Source of the DNA: an uncultured Bacteroidota bacterium
GTDB taxonomy: Bacteria > Bacteroidota > Bacteroidia > Bacteroidales > P3
Direction of reading: 5' to 3'
DNA: 64,000 nt
Assembly: GCA_902788805.1 (NCBI GenBank)
Contig: CADALO010000012.1
Location: 1 to 64,000 of the forward strand
Below are positions 1-6,821 of the stretch, one piece after another. How positions within the stretch are numbered: the first letter of the stretch is position 1; the number at the start of each line of letters is the position of its first letter. The notes under the pieces are model-generated. The model made no database searches. It was given only the letters and a program-made list of their open reading frames with translations, and was not told where the DNA came from. The translations under genes and the position numbers were made by a program.

Positions 1-24
1 TATTTATACTCCAGTTATTTGCTA

Positions 25-54
25 CAAAAATACAAAATAATTCCAAAATGCAAA
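25..54 (-). promoter_or_regulatory. Leftward Bacteroidales promoter for a gene outside the window
   Basis: On the minus strand a TTTG box (51-54) is followed after 18 nt by TATTTTTG (25-32), the -33/-7 arrangement of Bacteroidales housekeeping promoters. It points left, so the gene it serves begins before base 1. Confidence 0.5.
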
Positions 55-87
55 TATAAGGTCTCGGAGAGGGGTGGCCGAAGGCCG

Positions 88-240
88 GGGTGTGTCGCAC
101 CGTCAAGCATCGGCAATCCGGGGTGTGTCGCACCGTCAAGCATCGGCAATCCGGGGTGTGTCGTATCGTCAAACATTGACAATCCGGGGTGTGTCGCACC
201 GTCAAGCATCGGCAATCCGGGGTGTGGTACATTGTCAGGC
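88..240. repeat. 33-bp tandem repeat, about 4.6 copies
   Basis: Units start at 88, 121, 154, 187 and 220 (last one partial and diverged). The unit opens with GGGTGTGTCGCACCGTCAAG and ends GGCAATCCG. The third copy carries several substitutions. The repeat lies between a leftward promoter (25-54) and a rightward promoter (290-320), outside any convincing gene. It can be read in frame in both directions, but the resulting peptide is just the repeat. Confidence 0.9.
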
Positions 241-289
241 CAAAGCATCAATATAATCCGTCGCCCTTTTAGGGCTTGGATAATTTTTT

Positions 290-320
290 TTTGCCATTCC
301 AAGAAAAAGGTGTATTTTTG
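290..320 (+). promoter_or_regulatory. Bacteroidales promoter for the gene at 484
   Basis: TTTG (290-293), a 19-nt spacer and TATTTTTG (313-320) match the Bacteroidales consensus. The transcript would start near 327 and would carry the GTACAATA hairpin (339-452) in its 5' leader. Confidence 0.6.
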
Positions 321-338
321 CACCGTGATAAAAAGGTA

Positions 339-452
339 CCAACACTGGTCGTTGTACAATATATGTACAATACTTGTACAATATATGTACAATTGTAAAC
401 GTACAAATATTGTACAAATATTGTACAAGTATTGTACAACGACCGGAGTTGG
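339..452. repeat. GTACAATA palindromic repeat, copy 1
   Basis: Outer arms CCAAC-CTGGTCGTTGTACAATA (339-361) and TATTGTACAACGACCGGAGTTGG (430-452) are inverted repeats with few mismatches. The interior is a run of GTACAAT/ATTGTAC words. A second copy lies at 34238-34338 and shares the first 34 bases almost exactly. Here it sits in the probable 5' leader of the gene at 484. Confidence 0.85.
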
Positions 453-483
453 TCCAGTTATAAACCAAAAAAAATACATAGTT

Positions 484-1185
484 ATGGCAAAAGAAAAACC
501 TACAGGATTGATGATGAACGGAACGCTGAAGGCAAGCGGAGTGACCTTCTATTTCCGTAACGGTCAGATGATTATGCGCAGCGCCCACTCGAACGAGAAG
601 CGCAGCAACACACGCGGCCAGTTCATTGCACGCCAGCGTATGAAACATTCCATTGCGCTTTGGCAACGTCTGAAACCGCTGAACCCGATGTTCATCGGCG
701 GCAAGAGCACCTACACCGCCTTCACATCGCTGGCCAACCGCCTGCCGGTGGTGTTCTGCCCCGACAGCAGTTCGTTGCTGATGCCCGGCATACCGGTAAG
801 CAGCGGCCCGATGCCCTCGATGGAACAGCGATTGGACATCATTGAGGGCACGCCGGCATTGGTGACCGACCTGAAGCGCAGCGACTTGCAGCGCGGCGAC
901 CACCTGATGCTCTACACCGCCCAGCAGACGGCCCAGGGCAGAAAGCCCATTGTGACGTTCAGCGTCCGCAAGATGGACACGGCCGATTTCATCACCGTCG
1001 ACGGATGCTTGGCCCTGAAGGGCAGCGAGTTCGGCGACACCGACAAGGGCTGGGCGCTGGTGCTCGTCAACGGCGACCGTTGCTCGACGCAGTGCATCGT
1101 CACCCGCAGCAACGCCTACGAGCGCTACACCACCGAGGAGGCACTGGCTGCCGCTGCCGAGAAATACGGCGGACTGACAGACTGA
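484..1185 (+). CDS. Conserved Bacteroidales hypothetical protein
   Basis: A 233-residue protein without signal peptide or membrane segment. The open frame extends back to base 19, but the upstream part only translates the tandem repeat and hairpin. The start at 484 (MAKEKPTGLMMNG) follows a good promoter (290-320). The N-terminal part has a basic stretch rich in Arg, Gln and Ser (residues 30-60, ending KHSIALWQRLKPLNP) and resembles in layout the small DUF6266-like proteins of Bacteroidales. The C-terminal half looks like a beta-rich domain. GC content is high compared with the leader. I do not recognise a function. It stands alone, with a GH97 gene 158 bp downstream on the same strand. Confidence 0.75.
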   Translation: MAKEKPTGLMMNGTLKASGVTFYFRNGQMIMRSAHSNEKRSNTRGQFIARQRMKHSIALWQRLKPLNPMFIGGKSTYTAFTSLANRLPVVFCPDSSSLLMPGIPVSSGPMPSMEQRLDIIEGTPALVTDLKRSDLQRGDHLMLYTAQQTAQGRKPIVTFSVRKMDTADFITVDGCLALKGSEFGDTDKGWALVLVNGDRCSTQCIVTRSNAYERYTTEEALAAAAEKYGGLTD

Positions 1186-1343
1186 GCGACACCTTCGGCA
1201 CGGCACTGCAAGAGCGGCCTGACAGCGCGCATCGCCCGCGAATGGTGAGGCGTGGTGCGTTGTTGTATAAGTCGCGCTGTGAACCGTCATCATTCCAATA
1301 GATTACACTACATATTCATAACCGACCATTAAAACGAACAGAC

Positions 1344-3791
1344 GTGAAACGAATCATTATTGCAGCATTGTTGGCATTCAGTTTTGTCAACACATTATGG
1401 GCGTTTGAGCCCACGACACGTAAATCGCTGAAGAGTCCCGACGGGCGGATGGAGTTATATTTCAAGTGGTGGCAAGCCCCTTTTGGCAAGGGCAGCGTAT
1501 CGTATGAACTGATGCGAGACGGAAAGCCTGTGATTTATGGCTCGCAACTGGGCTTTGAACTTGAGTGGCGTGATGACTTGGTTTACAATTTTGTTGTCAA
1601 GAAAATAGAGTTTGACTCTTTTAACGAAGTTTGGCAGCCCGTTTGGGGCGAAGAAGCCAATATCCGCAACCACTACAATGAGATGCTGGTGACGCTCGAG
1701 CAGCCTGTGGGCAAAGTGAAGAGTATGGACGGCTCGACCGACAAGCGACCCACGATAATGCAGATCCGGTTTAGGTTGTATGACGATGGCCTGGCTTTCC
1801 GCTACGAATTTCCGATGCGGTACGACGGTGTGGACAACGCGCTGGTATGCTTTTGGTTCAAGGAGGAAATGACGCGGTTTGGCTTGACGGGCGACCACAC
1901 AGCGTGGTGGATTCCCGGCGACTACGACACGCAGGAATACAACTACACTGAAAGCCGATTGTCGCAGATTGACAGCCTCTACGAGAAAGGCCACGAGCAC
2001 GGCGGCTGGCCTTGGACCAGCTTCTCGCGTCGAGGAGTGCAGACTGCACTCCAGATGAAGACCGACGACGGCCTGTATATTAACATACACGAGGCGGCTA
2101 CGCTGGACTATCCTACGATGCATCTTGAACTGGTTATTGATTCGACAAAAATAGATATGGCGTATCTTGACACAGCGCACGATAATTATGTGATAAAGGA
2201 TAATCAGGCTTTCCTGTTGTCGTATGCCTTCCGCACGCATTTATGTCCCGATGCCGCTGGCTACAAGGGCCGTATGCAGGCACCTTGCCATACTCCCTGG
2301 CGCACGGTAATGGTGTGCGACAAGGCCACCGATGTGCTGCGGTCGAGGCTGATTCTGAACTTGAACGAGCCCTGTGCTCTCGAGGATGTGAGCTGGATTC
2401 ACCCTGTGAAGTATATGGGCGTATGGTGGGAGATGATAAGCGGCAAGAGCACGTGGAACTACACCGACGACTTCCCATCGGTGCGTCTGGGCGAGACCGA
2501 CTTTGAGCACGCCAAGCCCAACGGCAAGCACGGCGCCAACAACGCCAATGTGCGCCGCTATATCGACTTCGCCGCCAAGCACGGCTTCGACGCCCTGCTC
2601 ATCGAGGGTTGGAACATCGGCTGGGAGGACTGGTACGGCAAGCAGAAGGACTTCGTCTTCGACTTCCTCACGCCATATCCCGATTTCGACCTACCCGCCC
2701 TCAACAAGTACGCCCACGAGAAAGGCATCCGTCTGATTATGCACCACGAGAGCAGCGCCTCCACCGTCAACTACGAGCGCTGGATGGAAAAAGCCTACAA
2801 CCTTATGAATCAATATGGCTACGATGCCGTGAAGAGCGGCTACGTGGGTACCATCATCCCCTTCGCCGAAGGGCATTACAGCCAGCCCATCAACAACCAC
2901 TATCACTATGCCATCGTGGAGGCTGCCAAGCACCACATTATGGTCAACGCTCACGAGGCGGTGCGGCCCACGGGCCTCTGCCGCACGTGGCCCAATATGA
3001 TTGGCAACGAGAGTGCTATGGGCACCGAGTTCCGCGAGCGCATCCATCCCGGTCACACCTCCATTTTGCCTTTTACACGCCTGCAGGGCGGCCCTATGGA
3101 CTACACGCCGGGCATCTTCGAGCCTGATATGGGCAAGATTGTCCCCTGGGGGCAGAAGATGCAGCACACCATCTGCAACCAGCTGGGACTCTATGTCACC
3201 TTCTACTCGCCGCTGCAGATGGCCGCCGACTTTCCCGAACACTACGAGCCTTATATGGACGCATTCCAGTTCATCAAGGACGTAGCCGTCGACTGGGACA
3301 CCAGTATTTATATTGCCGCCGAGCCCGGCGACTATATCGTCACCGCCCGCAAGCCCAAGGTCTCCTCTCTCAACAAGGCCGCCGAAAGCCTCGCCTCTCT
3401 CCCCGACGGCAAGAAAGGCGTCATCTCAAACGCCACCCGCTACGTCTATGGCATAGAAGACACCAACGCATTAACGCATTCACACATTAACGCATTAAAG
3501 CCACGTGACACCTGGTACATCGGCGGTATCACCGACGAAGAAAGCCGCGAGGTAGAGGTGAAGCTTGACTTCCTGAAGCCCGGTATGAAGTACGAAGCCA
3601 CCATCTATGCCGACGCCAAGGATGCCTGCGGCCTGCCCAACACTAGCACATTAACGCATTCACACAATAACACATTAGAATACAACCCCTACGGCTACAC
3701 CATCACCAAGAAGACCGTCACCAGCAAGACCGTCCTGAAACTCAAGATGGCCCCCTGCGGCGGCTTCGCAGTGAGCATCCGGGAGCGGTAA
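1344..3791 (+). CDS. Glycoside hydrolase family 97, inverting type (SusB-like alpha-glucosidase)
   Basis: An 815-residue exported enzyme. The start is GTG at 1344, followed by a signal peptide (MKRIIIAALLAFSFVNTLWA). GH97 order is visible: an N-terminal beta domain from about 25 (SLKSPDGRMELYF), a central TIM barrel from about 340 (WEMISGKSTWNYTDDFPS, then ALLIEGWNIGWEDW), and a C-terminal beta domain. The barrel segment VKSGYVG (near 499) has Gly where retaining GH97 enzymes carry the nucleophile Asp, which is the pattern of the inverting SusB group. Family knowledge suggests it cleaves alpha-glucosides in the periplasm. Two octamer-repeat insertions lie in the C-terminal domain, near residues 707-719 and 767-781. 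A strong terminator follows at 3815-3847. Specificity is inferred only. Confidence 0.9.
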   Translation: MKRIIIAALLAFSFVNTLWAFEPTTRKSLKSPDGRMELYFKWWQAPFGKGSVSYELMRDGKPVIYGSQLGFELEWRDDLVYNFVVKKIEFDSFNEVWQPVWGEEANIRNHYNEMLVTLEQPVGKVKSMDGSTDKRPTIMQIRFRLYDDGLAFRYEFPMRYDGVDNALVCFWFKEEMTRFGLTGDHTAWWIPGDYDTQEYNYTESRLSQIDSLYEKGHEHGGWPWTSFSRRGVQTALQMKTDDGLYINIHEAATLDYPTMHLELVIDSTKIDMAYLDTAHDNYVIKDNQAFLLSYAFRTHLCPDAAGYKGRMQAPCHTPWRTVMVCDKATDVLRSRLILNLNEPCALEDVSWIHPVKYMGVWWEMISGKSTWNYTDDFPSVRLGETDFEHAKPNGKHGANNANVRRYIDFAAKHGFDALLIEGWNIGWEDWYGKQKDFVFDFLTPYPDFDLPALNKYAHEKGIRLIMHHESSASTVNYERWMEKAYNLMNQYGYDAVKSGYVGTIIPFAEGHYSQPINNHYHYAIVEAAKHHIMVNAHEAVRPTGLCRTWPNMIGNESAMGTEFRERIHPGHTSILPFTRLQGGPMDYTPGIFEPDMGKIVPWGQKMQHTICNQLGLYVTFYSPLQMAADFPEHYEPYMDAFQFIKDVAVDWDTSIYIAAEPGDYIVTARKPKVSSLNKAAESLASLPDGKKGVISNATRYVYGIEDTNALTHSHINALKPRDTWYIGGITDEESREVEVKLDFLKPGMKYEATIYADAKDACGLPNTSTLTHSHNNTLEYNPYGYTITKKTVTSKTVLKLKMAPCGGFAVSIRER
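3463..3502 (+). repeat. In-frame octamer-repeat insertion (inverse orientation)
   Basis: Repeats of ATTAACGC/ATTCACAC inside the GH97 gene encode TNALTHSHINALK between two conserved stretches (before DTWYIGG). A second element of the same family lies at 3648-3682. The reading frame is preserved. Confidence 0.8.
3648..3682 (+). repeat. In-frame octamer-repeat insertion (inverse orientation)
   Basis: Octamer words (ACATTAACGCATTCACACAA and following) encode STLTHSHNNTLE in the GH97 C-terminal domain. The flanks are family-conserved sequence (KDACGLP before, NPYGYTITKK after). Confidence 0.8.
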
Positions 3792-3814
3792 TGAACGTTA
3801 ATTAAACATCAATC

Positions 3815-3847
3815 ATGGCATTCTCCGCATTTCGTGGAGAATGCCAT
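3815..3847 (+). terminator. Hairpin terminator after the GH97 gene
   Basis: ATGGCATTCTCC (3815-3826) pairs perfectly with GGAGAATGCCAT (3836-3847) around a 9-nt loop, 23 bp after the GH97 stop. It may serve the convergent Fic gene as well. Confidence 0.7.
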
Positions 3848-3899
3848 TTAATCTTGGAAGGTACTTAATTGGCTGCCGCAGCACGGCAACCATTCTCTT

Positions 3900-4817
3900 T
3901 CATTTCAGATTTTCCAGCAATGACAGCATCGACGACATCCGCTCGTTGAGGTATTCTGCCACAAGATCAGTCATCGCCTTCGCTGAACCGGTGTCGGCAT
4001 AGTCTTCAAAAGCCTCATAGTAACGCTTGCGGTCGGCGAACTTGACGTTGATAGGAGGATAACCGGCCTGCATCAACTGCATATTGAGCAGCAGGCGACC
4101 CGTGCGGCCGTTGCCGTCGACAAATGGGTGGATACCCTCGAACCGCAAGTGAAACAGCGACACACGCTCTACTGTATGAAGATTTGTCATCACCATTGAG
4201 TAATCGTTCAGCAGTTCCCCGACCATAGGCTCTATCAAGTAGGGCTGTGGCGGTTCTACGCTTGCTCCCATAATTCTCACCGGCACTCTACGCCAACGAC
4301 CGCGGTCTTCCGGTCTGTCGGCAAGCACCAGCGAATGGATGGAACATATCTCGTAGGCCGACAACATTTTCTGCTCCTTCACCAACCTTTCCACATATTC
4401 GTAGGCCTCTTTGTATCCTACAGCCTCAAGGTGGTCTTTCAATGGTTTGCGGTCTATGGTGATACCTTGCAGCACAAGAGCCGTTTCCTTTAGGGTCAGA
4501 GTGTTGCCTTCGATGGCGGTGCTTTGGTGCGTATGCTCGATGATGAACTCTTCCCGCAGGGCCTCCACCTCGCCTTGCGAGAGGGGTCGCATAGAGGCCA
4601 GTTGTTTTTTGAGGCGATCTACCTCGGCCAGCAAGGGCGAAACTCCGTGCCGGGTTAATGTACGCGCATCGGCAGGTCGCACGGCATTGTCGGGGATGAG
4701 ATAAAGATTGCCTTTGCGTATTACACCGTTGATTCTACCCTCGGCGCAGAGTTTGCGTACACGCCTGTCGCTGATACCCCATTTTCTGGCAGCTTCGCTT
4801 ACTTTCAAATATGTCAT
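3900..4817 (-). CDS. Fic domain AMP-transferase-type protein, self-inhibited (class II)
   Basis: A 305-residue protein counted from ATG at 4817 (MTYLKVSEAARKWG). The frame is open to 4856, but the extra 13 residues overlap a probable TATTTTTG box (4845-4852) and operator half-site. The N-terminus (1-55) is an excisionase-like helix-turn-helix. The complete Fic motif HPFVDGNGRTGR starts at His230. The inhibitory motif STAIEGN (Glu103) lies N-terminal to it, which defines class II Fic proteins. Family members usually transfer AMP from ATP to a target hydroxyl; the target is unknown. The palindrome at 4863-4890 with a half-site at 4820-4830 suggests autoregulation through its own HTH domain (inference). 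It is convergent with the GH97 gene. Confidence 0.88.
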   Translation of the reverse strand: MTYLKVSEAARKWGISDRRVRKLCAEGRINGVIRKGNLYLIPDNAVRPADARTLTRHGVSPLLAEVDRLKKQLASMRPLSQGEVEALREEFIIEHTHQSTAIEGNTLTLKETALVLQGITIDRKPLKDHLEAVGYKEAYEYVERLVKEQKMLSAYEICSIHSLVLADRPEDRGRWRRVPVRIMGASVEPPQPYLIEPMVGELLNDYSMVMTNLHTVERVSLFHLRFEGIHPFVDGNGRTGRLLLNMQLMQAGYPPINVKFADRKRYYEAFEDYADTGSAKAMTDLVAEYLNERMSSMLSLLENLK

Positions 4818-4819
4818 AT

Positions 4820-4890
4820 CGTTCCGATTTTTGCCCATATAACGCAAAAATATCAATTATATTGTTCCGATTTTATTAGAAATCGGAACA
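4820..4890 (-). promoter_or_regulatory. Operator-like palindrome upstream of the Fic gene
   Basis: TGTTCCGATTT (4863-4873) and AAATCGGAACA (4880-4890) form a perfect 11-bp inverted repeat with a 6-nt spacer. A third half-site, GTTCCGATTT (4821-4830), lies close to the start codon. The layout suits autorepression by the Fic protein's HTH domain. Confidence 0.65.
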
Positions 4891-5440
4891 AAGGTACAGT
4901 CTTATGATTAATCGGCGATGTCTCGATAGTCTTTCGATGATGTCTTTTTGGGGAACATATAATGACGAAAATAAACATATTTTGCAATTTTCGTCATTAG
5001 TAGGTATTGTTCCCCGCGCAGTCTGTCCCAAATTGTATAAAATACTTTGTAGTTCTGCTCCTACTTCATACGTATCCGTATATTATGCTATGTGGCATAA
5101 TTGTATAGCAGTTATTATCAGGCGTTTGTGGTTGCATAGCTACATAAAGACGGCATCGCCGACAAAAAAGGCAGCACCTATTTCATCAGAGGCCCGTTCT
5201 TCCGCAGATATTTGCAGGGACTATGACACCTTTGGAAGTTGCGGCAAATATACTGACGTTTTCGCTAAGCCAAGTGCGGAGGGCAAATTACGCAGTGTTA
5301 GCACTCTTTCGAGGCGAGAAAACGGCGGACAGAATTCAATTATTCTCCGCACATCCGTATCGGTGCCTTCGTAGTGAGTTCTTTGTGCCTTCTTTATAGT
5401 ATTATGTATCCTCTGTATGGTTTCTTTCACACAATCTACT
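4891..5440. other. Gene-free stretch with a nested palindrome
   Basis: No convincing gene. A nested inverted repeat lies at 4950-5015: GGGGAACA (4950-4957) with TGTTCCCC (5008-5015), and AATGACGAAAAT (4961-4972) with ATTTTCGTCATT (4987-4998). It looks like the operator of a lost gene. At 5190-5254 a degraded version of the CTCCGCATATT-type promoter/operator family is visible on the minus strand (TATATTTGCCGCA). The 156-codon open frame at 4904 has no recognisable domain and odd composition. Confidence 0.5.
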
Positions 5441-5509
5441 GATAAAGGTCACACCATTACCTCCAAGGAAGTCACCAGCAAGACTGTGTTGAAACCCCGA
5501 CAATTATAA
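5441..5509 (+). pseudogene. Remnant of a GH97 gene 3' end
   Basis: Twenty-two codons read DKGHTITSKEVTSKTVLKP and end in a stop. They align with GYTITKKTVTSKTVLKLKM near the end of the GH97 protein at 1344-3791. No start or upstream part of the gene is present. This is a truncated remnant, or a partial duplication of a paralogue's tail. Confidence 0.7.
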
Positions 5510-5541
5510 CAACTTGCGTCTAGAAGAGACGCCACATCAAT

Positions 5542-5625
5542 AACCCCACACTAAGCGGCTGCAAGTCGCGCAGTGTGGGGTATTTATCACGCCTTTACCC
5601 GTCGCGTGTCGAAGACACGCAACAA
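5542..5625 (+). repeat. Remote REP element matching the transposase-flanking repeats
   Basis: Two hairpins in a row: CCCCACACTAAGC with GCGCAGTGTGGGG (5543-5580) and GCGTGTCGAAGACACGC (5605-5621). The same two hairpins occur in the same order directly left of the transposase (19610-19680). There is no transposase here, so this looks like a transposed, non-autonomous REP unit. Confidence 0.7.
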
Positions 5626-5648
5626 TGAATAATGGTTACGATTACTTC

Positions 5649-5930
5649 TTATTCTTCACATACAGTAAGTAAGACAGTATTGAATCCGAAAGTCTTGAAT
5701 AGCATCTCGAGACGTTTCAAACCGCTCTCCTCGGCTTTTTGGAGGATGCCGTATTCAATGGCATTCTTCTCCAAATCAGCTTTTGCTCGTTCTATGAGAG
5801 GTTTGGTCAGTTCGTGGCTCCAAGTGCCTTTCTCATATTCGGTAGTAAAGTCGGAGGGATTCATAATGATGTCAAACAACTCAGTCTGCGGGAGTTTCAT
5901 TTCCAGTGTATCTCCGTGAGTTTTCCATCA
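5649..5930 (-). pseudogene. Truncated DUF4230 gene (C-terminal fragment)
   Basis: The frame reads GDTLEMKLPQTELFDIIMNP and then the segment TTEYEKGTWSHEL, followed by a helical tail ending EESGLKRLEMLFKTFGF. This is the usual C-terminal pattern of DUF4230 proteins. An in-frame stop near 5931 and the 45-bp direct repeats that begin at 5920 mark the break, so the N-terminal half is missing. An ATG at 5900 could give an 83-residue peptide, but that would start inside the conserved core. It is most probably a dead fragment. Confidence 0.65.
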
Positions 5931-6030
5931 TAAAAGTCGCTTCCAATGTGTGACCGGGCGCGCCTTCAAGCACTACATTCCGCTGGTTTTCCGCCATAAA
6001 AGTCGCTTCCAATGTGTGACCGGGCGCGCC
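5920..6030. repeat. 45-bp direct repeat, two copies
   Basis: GTTTTCC-[AT or GC]-CATAAAAGTCGCTTCCAATG and the following GTGACCGGGCGCGCC occur at 5920-5964 and 5986-6030 with two mismatches. The first copy marks the truncation point of the DUF4230 remnant. Confidence 0.85.
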
Positions 6031-6106
6031 CTTTGTCCGTATCGGATGGAGAAGACGTCTTTGTAGACCAATGGTCTATAGCCGTTTATAAAACGGACTA
6101 AAACGG

Positions 6107-6139
6107 TTTTGACCGGAGGAATTTATTATCTTAATTTTG
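6107..6139 (+). promoter_or_regulatory. Bacteroidales promoter for the gene at 6174
   Basis: TTTTG (6107-6111), 20 nt, then TAATTTTG (6132-6139), 34 bp before the start codon. Confidence 0.55.
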
Positions 6140-6173
6140 CACATCTAAAAATGTTAAACTTAACACATCCGTT

Positions 6174-6782
6174 ATGGCAGAAAAAGATTTTAAAAAATTT
6201 ATTCCCAGCGTCGCAGAAGCCGATCGCTATTGGAAGGAATGGTTGACGAAGGATTCCTATGTCTATGCTGAGGATGCTTTGGCCAGACTTTTCGGTATGC
6301 GTGACAAGAATTATCTCGATGCCAGCGATCTGATGATCAAGTGCTCGACGCTCAACGACTTCTACAGCACGAATATTTATGCTGTATACAATGTGGTCAA
6401 ACATTATCTTGAGGTGGGCGACCTGAAGGGGCGACTGGCTAAGGGAGACCTGTCGCTCGTCGAGGATCTGCGTAAGGTGCAGGTGAAAAAGAAAGATCAG
6501 TCAACTTCCGAAAAGGATTTCTACTCCTTCGCCACCAAGTTCTGTGCGCACCACAATCCTGAAGCATACCCCATCTACGACTCGTATGTGGATCGAATGC
6601 TGCGTGAGTTGCGCAACCGAGACCGGAAAATCCAATTCCGCAACGATGAACTCAAGGATTACAGAAAGTTCGTGAATGTCATCCGGCAGATGCAGAAAGA
6701 ATACAGGATAGAGAAGCTCTCTTTCCGACAGGTGGACATTATGCTGTGGCTTGCCGGCAAGGAATATTTCCCACAAAGATAG
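6174..6782 (+). CDS. Uncharacterised helical protein (possible HhH/OGG-fold relative)
   Basis: A 202-residue soluble, charged protein with no signal peptide. The most distinctive segment is FYSFATKFCAHHNPEAYPIY followed by DSYVDRML (about residues 122-148). Segments of this type, with a conserved YPIYDS, occur in small helical proteins that have been compared to helix-hairpin-helix DNA glycosylases. I cannot see a clear catalytic motif, so the link is weak. It has its own promoter (6107-6139) and sits between remnants and the BspA-like gene, 39 bp upstream of it. It may be an accessory gene. Existence is well supported, function is not. Confidence 0.7.
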   Translation: MAEKDFKKFIPSVAEADRYWKEWLTKDSYVYAEDALARLFGMRDKNYLDASDLMIKCSTLNDFYSTNIYAVYNVVKHYLEVGDLKGRLAKGDLSLVEDLRKVQVKKKDQSTSEKDFYSFATKFCAHHNPEAYPIYDSYVDRMLRELRNRDRKIQFRNDELKDYRKFVNVIRQMQKEYRIEKLSFRQVDIMLWLAGKEYFPQR

Positions 6783-6821
6783 ATAAATAAACAGATGTAA
6801 AAACATCAAATAATAGTTATT

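Noticed and set aside
88..240. Possible CRISPR array (33-bp repeated units)
   Set aside because: The units are directly adjacent with no spacers, so this is a plain tandem repeat. No cas genes are present.
339..452. Riboswitch in the leader of the gene at 484
   Set aside because: The element recurs at 34238 outside a leader, consists of simple GTACAATA words and shows no known aptamer core.
235..1293. 352-codon open frame opposite the gene at 484
   Set aside because: It covers the hairpin and promoter regions and has unlikely composition (Ala, His, Arg-rich). The plus-strand gene has a good promoter and start.
4904..5374. 156-codon open frame after the Fic gene
   Set aside because: It runs through a palindrome and decayed promoter sequence, with no domain or convincing start. 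It is treated as non-coding.
5649..5900. Intact small gene of 83 codons
   Set aside because: The ATG lies inside the conserved DUF4230 core and the frame upstream continues the homology until a stop at a direct repeat, so it is a truncated remnant.
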